Below, piece after piece: positions 56,110-64,000 of a DNA stretch of 64,000 nucleotides. The notes beneath the pieces were generated by a model. It worked only from the letters and a program-made list of their open reading frames with translations, made no database searches and had not been told where the DNA came from. Position 1 is the first letter of the stretch. Each line of letters starts with the position of its first letter. Location of the stretch: positions 66,125,741 to 66,189,740 of the forward strand of contig NC_069392.1 in assembly GCF_027475565.1 (NCBI RefSeq), written 5' to 3'. The stretch comes from Acinonyx jubatus (taxonomy: Eukaryota > Chordata > Mammalia > Carnivora > Felidae). A program made the position numbers and the translations under genes.

Positions 56110-57185
56110 ACATGAGCTGTGTGACTGTAAGTGAGTATTTAACTTCTCCGGCCCCCTTTCTCCTCAACTATGAGATACAGAGACAAATATGGCACTGGTT
56201 GGGGGTGGTAGTTCATGAAGATTAAAATGTGGTGGCTCACTTAAGGGCTGGGCACTGAGCAATTGCTCATGAAATTCTGGTTCCCTTTTCCCTGGTATGA
56301 TGTAGAAACAATCTTCCAGTCTCCTCCCAACAGAGACTGTCGAAATCCTGAAACCTCAAGTCGTAACTTACAAATAACAGCACCAGGCTACCCTGCGACA
56401 ACTTGCCAAAACCAGATCGCACCAGAAACTCTGTACATATATACTGGAATAAAGGTGTTAGTAGAAAACAATATGGATAGTTAAGCAAAGTGGTTGGGGG
56501 GGTTTGTATTTGTCTTAGTAAGAGCATAAGTTTACAGGCGTGGAGGGTAATGAGGAAGGGCCATGCTAGCCTTGACCTTAAAGTTCAAGGAAACCTCGAA
56601 CACTGCCTGCCGATTTGGGGCAAATGTTGCTGGCTGTTCAAAAGCAGGGAGGGGAACTGGTCACGGTGTGAATTCCAGGCTTGAACTCCACCCTCCATCT
56701 TTCTGCCCCTTACAGAGTGGGAGGCAGGGCTTGTGCCGGTTCCATTCTACCTGCTTCTAATCCCATGGGTGCCTGCCTCTCAGACAGCACCGTAAGTTCC
56801 TCATGAGTGCTCCCCCGTCCTGGGCCTGGCGCATAAAAACAATGGTTACAGTTACAACTACAGTTTAACAGAACTGTATCGACCGCTAACTTGCTTCTTT
56901 ACTAGACCTTAGTATGGTTTTGTGTTTGTTCACTCCTGGCTTACTTCATAATTAGCCATCCCTGGCTTACTTCCTAATAAGCTGTCCCTAATTTGTTACG
57001 TTTTGGGTTAGTCTACACTTGGTTCATGTCAACAGAAGTACTTCACGCTCAACTCACCTATTTGTTCCATAGCCCAGTTGATCTTTTTTTTGTTGGTTTG
57101 ATACTAATGTTTTCTGATGCACGAATAACCCTTCGACGCCCTCACGGTCGCAGTGGGTGCTGAAAAAGTGACCAGGACTCAGTTG
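56110..57185. other. No gene recognised
   Basis: Unique-looking DNA. Short internal duplication of TGGCTTACTTC around 56938 and 56963. No exon is recognised. Confidence 0.4.
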
Positions 57186-57189
57186 CACA

Positions 57190-57600
57190 CATTTTCTGAA
57201 TTTAGGTCTTTTTCACGCTGGAAGTTTGTGAGTGGTAAAATGGATAAATAAAGGGTGGTTGACCCACACCGCAGCATAGTATACAACAATAAAATGGACA
57301 CACGGTAGCTGCCCTTGACAACATAGGTGGATCTCAGGAACACAATGTTGAACAGAGGAAGGAAGTCAGATACAGAAGAACACACACGGTAATAATTCAG
57401 CAATGCATTCTTGCCTGGGAAAGGCATAAATGAGGTGAGCAAGGGTTAGTATGAGAGTCACCAGGACGGACCTGGGTGCCTCTGGGACACCAGAGATGTT
57501 CCATTTCTTGATCTGAAGGTAGTTAGGCATATGTTCGTTTTAGACTATTTTGTTAGGTCATGTATCTATGTGCTTTCGGTAATGGAGGGGGTTGGAGATC
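57190..57600 (+). mobile_element. L1M 3' end, degraded
   Basis: TATACAACAATAAAATGGAC, TAGGTGGATCTCAGGAACAC, AATGTTGAACAGAGGAAGGA and TTCCATTTCTTGATCTGAAG follow the L1 ORF2 end and 3' UTR in order. Confidence 0.65.
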
Positions 57601-57824
57601 ATTACATCCTGGGTTGAGTAGGAATTTAGGCTTTACAGATTCCATTCCATTTGTCAAGGATAAGCTTCCCGATTTATCATTTTATGTTTACCTCTGACTT
57701 TGCCAATTAGGCTTAACCAAAATCCATCCCACCATCAGATAAATCTGAGGATGGACTTCAAAATCTGCGAGCTGCCGAGTCCTGCCAGGTATTTGCTAGA
57801 CAATAGGCGTCGAGCTAGGGGAAT

Positions 57825-58258
57825 GTGTCAGGCCCCTGAGAAACAGAACCGGTAGAATGTGTCCATACCCGGAAAAGATTTATTCAGAAGGAATTGGCTC
57901 ACATGATTATGGAGGCTGGAAAGTCCAAGACCTGCAGCAGGTTGAAGACCCATCTGAGTTCGAGTCTGAAGGCCACCTGCTGTAGAACCGAAAAGAAGAT
58001 GAAGTTCAAAGGCAGTGTGCTGGAGAATTCTTTCCTGCTCAAGGGAGGTCAGTTCTTGTCCTAATTAAGACCTTCAACTGATTCGGTGAGGCCCACTCAC
58101 ATTCTGGAGGACAATCTGCTTTACTCAAAGAAACCGCTTTAAATGTTAATCCCATCTTAAAAAAAAAAAAAATCCTCATAGAAACACCCAGAATAATGTC
58201 TGACAAATACCAGCACCCTCGCCCAGTGAAACTGATGAACACCACAAACTATCATAAT
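57825..58258 (+). mobile_element. MLT2-type ERVL LTR (solo)
   Basis: Ordered landmarks of the MLT2 LTR are clear: CTGAGAAACAGAACCGGTAG, GGAATTGGCTCACATGATTA, GGAGGCTGGAAAGTCCAAGA, GTGCTGGAGAATTCTTTCCT, ACCTTCAACTGATTCGGTGA, CAATCTGCTTTACTCAAAGA, ACACCCAGAATAATGTCTGA. No internal retroviral genes adjoin it, so it is a solo LTR of an ancient ERVL. Confidence 0.8.
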
Positions 58259-58315
58259 AGGTGTTACATGCTACCTGATTTACTCCTCACGTGGCCCCAT
58301 GAGTTGGTTATTTCT

Positions 58316-58547
58316 GTTTTTAAAATTTTTTTTTTAGGTTTTGTTTATCTTTGAGAGCGAGAGAGACAGAGCATGAGCGGGGGAGGGGTAGAGAGAGAGG
58401 GAGACACAGAATCCAAAACAGGCAACAGGCTCCAGGCTCTGAGCTGTCAGCCCAGAGCCCGACACGGGGCTCAAACTCGCAGACCGCGAGATCATGCCCT
58501 GAGCTGAAGTCAGACACTTAACCCGCTGAGCCACCCAAGGCGCCCCA
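58316..58547 (-). mobile_element. Felid tRNA-Lys SINE, reverse orientation
   Basis: This is a full copy. The duplication AGTTGGTTATTTCT / AGCTGGTTATTTCT lies at 58302-58315 and 58548-58561, with one mismatch. The core carries a small internal duplication (AACAGGCAACAGGCTCC). Confidence 0.95.
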
Positions 58548-58564
58548 AGCTGGTTATTTCTAAG

Positions 58565-59555
58565 CCCACTTTGGACAGGGCATTTAAGTACCCTGTTTGG
58601 GCTGCACTGTGACACCACCAATTATGAGTGGTGAGCAAGTTTTGTTTTTTTTTTTTTTTGGTGTGAGACTCGATCCAGGAAAAATGTAAACACTTACAGG
58701 CTGCGTGTTGTCAACCCAAAGGAAGATTAACTCGATTGAATCTCATGGGGCAAAATGTATTTTGAACCATAACGATCCGACGTATTGATGGAAAATGGCC
58801 TCTGCTTTTTAGTCATAAAAATGTCATACCTGGGCATCCTTGAGAGGAAGCAGCTTTCTAGTATTTCTCCCTGTGAGGGAAACGAAGTGGGCTGTGTGGT
58901 ACCTTCTGCACCGTGGTACTACCAGGAAGATAACCGAAGACAAGCGGGCTTCATTGCGGAGAGCAGGGGAGACGCGGAGTATCAGGTATGTGGGCAGAAA
59001 TTTCCAGGAGCTGGCTGAGGCTTCCGTGGCCGATGGCCCCGGCTCTTTCTCACGTCTAATCTCACTTCAAAACTCAAGGCATGCCTTTCCCTAGAGGAAG
59101 CGCGTTATTAGCACAGCACTTAACTTTACCAACCTTGACCTGAATGCTCTTTGGAGGTTGCAAATGCAACGCACAAAGAAAGACGGCAGGAAGAAGGGGA
59201 GGGGGTGTGGGGAGAGTGTGAAGAAGGGAGAGAGGAAAAGAGACGGGGGAGACGTTTTCCGAGGAAAATGGAAAAGAGAGTGGACGCTGGTTAAGGATGC
59301 CTGATTTTTGACAAAGGGACTGTGATGGGTTGATGGGGCCCAAGAGTGGTGACAATCAGGGGACAGGATGAGGGAAGCAGGACGATAAGGGTGTGCACGG
59401 TTCCCCCTGCAGAAGGAAGAAAGATGGCACCCCCAGAGACGGGGCTGGACAGTTTGGGGAGCCTAGCTGAGCTGGAGCAGTGTGAGGAGTGGGGGTAAGG
59501 GGGCAATGAGCAACCACCCTGGTGTGTTAGAGAGCATGGGCTTGGGAATGGATTC
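58565..59555. other. No gene recognised
   Basis: Includes a poly-T run at 58645-58659 and a purine-rich part at 59175-59260. No exon is recognised. Confidence 0.4.
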
Positions 59556-59557
59556 TA

Positions 59558-59780
59558 GGGGCTCCTGGGGGGCTCAGTTGGTTAAGTGTCCGACTCTTGG
59601 TTTCAGCTCAGGTCATGGCCTCACGTCACAGTTCCTGAGTTCGGGCCCCACATCGGGCTCTGTGCTGACAGCACGGAGCCTGCTTGGGATCCTCTGTCTT
59701 CTCTCTCTCTGCCCCTCCCCCACTCACATTCTGTCTGTCTCTCAAAAATAAATAAACAGTAAAAAACTTAAAGAAAATAA
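59558..59780 (+). mobile_element. Felid tRNA-Lys SINE
   Basis: Head GGGGCTCCTGGGGGGCTCAG with a 6-bp extra TCACGT-like insertion near 59623, then core, CT block and AAAAATAAATAAAC. No clear target-site duplication. Confidence 0.9.
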
Positions 59781-59784
59781 TGTC

Positions 59785-60945
59785 ACTGCAGCACGGCCAT
59801 CGACATGAATGTCAATTTACGTTTATGTGATGCCGTGTCATGAGACGTTGGTGAAAAAGAGGATTATTTATCCTTTTGCACCAGGTTGCAGGAAAATTAA
59901 ATATGATAGTAAGTATGAAGTTCCATGCACAGAGCTGGCTCCTTTCTTTCGTTCCTGTCTCATCTTGAGTGTTTGTAGCTTTGCCACTTTTCACAGTGTT
60001 AGTCACTGTTTTCGCGTCTGTAATTTTCTCTCTTGGGTAAGACAGAAGCACCTGGAGGTAGGGGATGGGGCACAGCGGGGGGAGAGCAGAAAGAGAGGGG
60101 CTCGGGGGGGTCAGACGGAGGGTGAAATCACCGTGTGACCCCCCCCTCCCCCCCGGGCACAGTATTGCCTTCTCTTGGAGCTCTGTTTCTTTCTTGGCTG
60201 CAGAATGGGTTTCTAACACCTGCCCTGAAGGTCGTCTGAGTGTTAGGAAAAATGGGCTTTCGATGCCTAAGCTGGATCAAACCAATGATTGTCCCCGAGC
60301 TAAGCCCAGAGTAAATGTTCAGTAAGTAACTGTGCAACTGAACGCTGTGAGGCCCGGTCCTCAGGTGAGCTGCATTTCCAGCGTTTGCCAATGAAAATCC
60401 CCCTCAGGTTGCATAAAGCCAAGAGCTGAACTTGTGAGTGGCCGGTCGTCCAACGGCCGAGCACCAGCACATGGGACCTCGGCACCAGCCTTCAGACCCT
60501 GTCCTCTGCCTGGGAGAGGCCCACGCGGTCCCCGAGTGGTCGCTGGAAGAGGGGACTCATCCCTAGGACAAGGCAGGCCTTGAATTAGCCAGCGTGACCC
60601 CTCCAGTCTGTGGAGTCGCAGAGATACTCCCCCCCACCCTCTCTTCTTCTGACTCTGGAATGCCAAGATCTGGTAGAAAATTAAAACTCGCTTTGTGAGA
60701 TTCCCCGGGGATGAAAGGGAGGAGATGTGGACGCTGTAATTCGTACCCACCAGGCGCTGGCGACAACAGTACCCGGCCTCTGATCCCAGTGCTGGGGAGC
60801 CACGTGCTTCCTGGAAGTGGGCAGGCCAGGAGAACCTAGCTCCTTGGAGGCCCTCGGTTTAGCATGTGGTTGTATACACGTGCTATTTGATTTTCTTTTA
60901 CACGAGGGATTCTGGTCTTCTGAGTTAGTGAGTAAGCACCATTGG
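59785..60945. other. No gene recognised
   Basis: Unique-looking DNA with several short overlapping frames; none recognisable. Confidence 0.4.
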
Positions 60946-60949
60946 TCTT

Positions 60950-61330
60950 TTTATTATTTCCTATCTGGGCCCCTGCAACAGCCTTCCGAGTAGTTTGCTG
61001 CAGCTGCACCTGCCCTCGCACGATGCATCCACCTGGCCAGAGGGCTCCCTTGCAAAAGCAACGCTGATGATCTCAAGTCTCACTCACCCGGCCCCCCTCC
61101 GCAGAGCCTTCGATGGCTTTGCGTTGCCCTCAGCACGGTCCCCGAGCCCTCTCCGGGCTCACGCTACCCAAGAAAACATAGCAGTAGCTGCCTGCCTTGT
61201 GCCGGTCTTCCCAGCAGTTATAAGCCCTGCGAGGGCAGGGACCGCGGCTGACTTGGTCACCACTGCGTGTCCAGGGCCTGGCACGCTGCCTGGCACACCG
61301 AGACATTTCTGTTGAATGAGTGAATAAACG
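60950..61330 (+). repeat. L2 LINE 3' end
   Basis: TTATAAGCCCTGCGAGGGCA, GGGACCGCGGCTGACTTGGT, TCCAGGGCCTGGCACGCTGC, ATTTCTGTTGAATGAGTGAA with AATAAACG is a clear L2 terminus. Confidence 0.75.
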
Positions 61331-61339
61331 ATTGGAGGA

Positions 61340-62155
61340 GTGACCCCGTGCAGTCTCGAGATTTCTGTCAAGCAATATTGTATTCAGTGTCTCTCCTGGG
61401 TTGGGTGTTCTGCGGTCAGATCCCTAGCAAGAGGGTTTGTGTGCACATGCCTCATTGAGGAAGGGTGACGTGGGAAACTGGAAAGGGGGTTGAGGGCAGC
61501 CAAGGGTGGTGGCATCCTAGATATTATTTTGTATTTGTCCGCAGTTCGGGGCCCAGAGCTCCTAAAACTCCTAAGTGATACGAGTGTGTTTTGTTATTCT
61601 TAAGGAGCCCCTCTCAACTGCACCTGAGCTTATGCAAACGAGGGGGCTCTTGGAGGCCCCCCAGGTAGCTTCAGGGTGGGGGACTGGTCACCATGTGGTT
61701 AGAGGGTGAGAGCTGTCAGCACCGTCCCCCATCTCCAGGGAAGGGATCGGGGCTGGTGGTTGAGTTCAACCATGGATGGATGGCCAGTCACGTCTATGTA
61801 ATGAAACTTTGATAACAATTCTTCAGCAATGAGGTTCAGGGAGCTTCCTGGTTGGTAAACCTACAGATACATTGGGAGGGTGTTGCACCCCAGCTCCACA
61901 GGACAGAGGCTCTTGTGCTCCAGATCCTTCTGGACCTTGCCCTATCTACCTCTTTATCTTTATCTTCCGTTAGAACTCCTCCAGCCCATTGGGCCTTTGG
62001 GTCATCATCCCTTCAACACCAGTTGAACAACTAACTTGTGCCTGGCCCGGGGGACTGTGAAGACACGGGACCTGGTCTGTCCTCTTGGGGTTATTTTCCT
62101 CCGGTGGGTGGGGTCACCCGCTGTCTCACTAGCAGAGTAGGAAGCACCGTGCAAG
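61340..62155. other. No gene recognised
   Basis: Unique-looking DNA with no repeat or exon identified. Confidence 0.4.
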
Positions 62156-62344
62156 AATTTTGTTACTTCTTTTTTAAAGTTTTAAATATTTTTTCTAATT
62201 GAGGCATAATTGACCTATAACATTATAGTAGTTTCTGGCGAACGATGTAACGATTCAATATTTGCACTTATCGCAAACTGATCACCACAGCAAGTCTAGT
62301 TAACCATCATCCTGTGTGGTTCCACATTTTTTTCTTGTGATAAG

Positions 62345-62692
62345 AAATTTTTTTTAAGATTTTATTTTTGGGGCGCCTGGGTGGCTCAGTCGATTAAGCA
62401 TCCGACTTCAGTTTGGGTCACGGTCTCGTGGTTTGTGGGTTCAAGCCCTGCATTGGGCTCAGTGCTGACAGCTCAGGGCCTGGAGCCTGCTTCAGATTCT
62501 GTGTCTCCCTCTCTCTCTGCCCCTCCCCCCACTCACGCTCTGTCTGTCTCTTTCTCTCAAAAATAAATAAACATTACAAAATGATTTTATTTTTAAATAA
62601 CCTCCATACCCAACTTTGGGCTCAAACTTACAACCCTGAGATCAAGAGATCACAGGCTCTACTGACTGAAGCGACCAGGGGCCCCTGTGATG
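62345..62692 (-). mobile_element. Older carnivoran SINE, reverse, split by a younger SINE
   Basis: TTTTTTTTAAGATTTTATTT at the left and AAATAACCTCCATACCCAAC, TTGGGCTCAAACTTACAACC, GACTGAAGCGACCAGGGGCC at the right are two parts of one reversed short-form SINE. The felid SINE at 62370-62582 sits between them. Confidence 0.75.
62370..62582 (+). mobile_element. Felid tRNA-Lys SINE nested in an older SINE
   Basis: Head GGGGCGCCTGGGTGGCTCAG, full core and tail. The duplication GATTTTATTTTT lies at 62358-62369 and 62583-62594. The duplicated target is part of the older SINE. Confidence 0.95.
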
Positions 62693-62863
62693 CATAGTTT
62701 TACAATCTATTCCCTGCAACTTTTCAATATGCAGTACGATATTATTAACTGTGGTCACCAGGCTGTACGTTACCTTCCCAGGACTTATTTATTTTATAGC
62801 TGGAAGTCTGTACTGGTACTTTGTTATTAATAATAAAGTGCGAGGACATGGAGATAATTTTTT

Positions 62864-63076
62864 CTTTTTCTTTTTTTGAAGTTTATTTATTTATTGGGAG
62901 AGAGACAAAGAGAACGAGCAGGGGAGGGGCAGAGAGAGAGGGAGAGAGAGAATCCTAAGCAGGCTCCACACTGCCGGCGAGGACCCCGATGTGGGGCTCC
63001 AACTCCCGAACCGTGAGATCACGGACCTGAGCCGAAACCAAGAGTCGGAGGCTTGACTGAGCCACCCAGGCGGCCT
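62864..63076 (-). mobile_element. Felid tRNA-Lys SINE, reverse orientation
   Basis: TTTATTTATTTATTGGG, GA-rich block, CACACTGCCGGCGAGGACCC core, and GAGCCACCCAGGCGGCC at the right end. An imperfect duplication around GAGATAATTTTTTC / GAAATCATTTTCTC flanks it. Confidence 0.92.
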
Positions 63077-63089
63077 GGAAATCATTTTC

Positions 63090-64000
63090 TCTTTAAAAAG
63101 AAATTGCAGCACGTTATCTCAAAATAACGCCCATCTCCCTTACTTCTGTGCTGAGGTTTTTTTCTGGAACCATCCAGCACAGGGGCAAGGAGCCTGAATC
63201 CTAAGTGCCACCGCGTCAACCAGCAGGGCTGAGGAACGAGGGCTGCCACAGCAGGGGGGCCTTGCGGATCCTCTGTGAGCTCTGGCCTCTCCCCACACCG
63301 GGCAAATGGAAGGCAGGGACCTCTCCGAGAACGTGGAGGGCCGGGTGAATCTGTGGCTCTGGGCTGGTTGTCGGGTGGCAGCTGTGGGGGTGGCCTCTGC
63401 TGAGCCAGCCGTTCCCGGTTACAGGGCACGATTCCAGTTGCTGACTGCTCCCAGTTTTCTGCTTGCGACAGATCATTAAAGCCAGGCTCTGTCCCTGCTC
63501 CCTGCCACCTCGTTTTAATATTAATTGCAGCCAAAGCAAACGAGAAGAGCAAATCTGTTGTTCCCGAAACATGCCACAGGCAACAGAGCCAAACTGTAAA
63601 GTGATTCGATTTGTACGCACGTCATTTAGGTGACTGCTCTCTTCGATGAGCGCAGAGAGAAAGATGACTGCCTCTGGGATGAGAGGTGATGGGTGATGGT
63701 CAAGCAGCTGGGAGGTGACCCTGGGAGACTAATAGATCCCAAGACATCCCGCTGTGCCTACGCTCTGGAGGGGGGAAAGGGGGGAAAAAAACGCCTCATC
63801 CTGATCAAAAAGCAAGGGGCCCGGTTCGTTTTGCCGTGTGGTGGCCCACCCACACAGAGCATCGGTCAGATGCATGTCGCGAAGTCCCATCCATCCCGGG
63901 CCATGGCAGATCAAGGCTGGAGTTATCTGTCTCATGCCTGTTGTTCCTCAACAGCTCCCCAAGGCGAGGGACGGGTGTCAAAACGGATCCTTTGTCCTCC
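63090..64000. other. No gene recognised
   Basis: Unique-looking DNA to the right edge. 63500-63620 has an AT-rich motif patch (TTTTAATATTAATTGCAG, AAGCAAACGAGAAGAGCAAA) that could be regulatory. Minus frames of 134-156 codons at 63082-63620 overlap this and the preceding SINE edge and lack recognisable domains. Confidence 0.4.

Larger units (their letters stand above)
62160..62825 (-). mobile_element. L1M 3' UTR segment, antisense, hosting nested SINEs
   Basis: TTGAGGCATAATTGACCTAT, AACATTATAGTAGTTTCTGG, AACTGATCACCACAGCAAGT, then after the SINEs CAATATGCAGTACGATATTA, GTGGTCACCAGGCTGTACGT and AGCTGGAAGTCTGTAC. Order and strand match a reversed L1M 3' UTR. Confidence 0.7.

Noticed and set aside
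11089..62566. Recurrent 60-75-codon frames reading MAQSVERLTSAQVMISR-like peptides, found in many places
   Set aside because: Each coincides with a felid SINE. The repeated peptide is a by-product of the conserved SINE sequence and not a gene family.
4269..63076. tRNA genes suggested by the A- and B-box-like heads of many repeats
   Set aside because: These are the 5' heads of tRNA-derived SINEs with diverged cloverleafs, CT-rich bodies and A-rich tails, so they are not functional tRNA genes.

Overview
The window is nuclear DNA of a cat-family carnivoran. The main evidence is about thirty copies of a tRNA-derived SINE. Each copy starts with a GGGGCGCCTGGGTGGCTCAG-type head, has a conserved middle around TCTGTGCTGACAGCTCAGAG, then a CT-rich stretch, and ends in AAAATAAATAAA. 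This is the felid form of the carnivoran tRNA-Lys SINE. A carnivoran L1 3' end at 28.4 kb, an older carnivoran SINE subtype and many mammal-wide relics (L2, MIR, L1M, HAL1-like, an MLT2-type LTR) agree with this. The species cannot be fixed from the sequence alone.

Layout. 1-1.7 kb is AT-rich, has no recognisable repeat, and is probably the first intron of a leftward gene. About 1.8-3.4 kb is a CpG island promoter with four CCAAT/ATTGG boxes, GC boxes and, on the minus strand, a very good splice donor ending a probable non-coding first exon at 2017. The body of that gene lies beyond the left edge, and I do not recognise it. From 3.4 kb to the right end I find no convincing protein-coding exon. 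This part is intergenic or deep-intronic DNA filled with interspersed repeats: SINE clusters at 14.0-14.7, 34.4-36.7, 41.7-43.4 and 50.6-51.0 kb; L1 relics at 10.4-11.5, 12.3-12.8, 20.6-22.7, 26.3-27.0, 33-34.3, 43.9-45.4, 57.2-57.6 and 62.2-62.8 kb; L2 or MIR relics throughout; and an MLT2-type LTR at 57.8-58.3 kb. A long SINE-free stretch runs from 51.05 to 58.3 kb.

Function. The only feature likely to drive transcription is the CpG island at the left. Other candidates are weaker. One is a 113-bp minus-strand exon with perfect splice sites at 27,988-28,100. It lies close to a strong G-quadruplex motif. There are also several repeat-free AT-rich blocks with homeodomain-like motifs, the best at 49.75-50.45 kb, which contains a cluster of three TAATCC/TAATCT sites. 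These could be enhancers, but the claim is inference and needs multi-species alignment.

I looked for an undescribed system and did not find one. The open reading frames of 60-200 codons in this window fall in SINEs, GC-rich promoter DNA or ancient repeats and look accidental. Repeat family names come from memory of consensus sequences. Boundaries without stated target-site duplications are approximate, within tens of bases.
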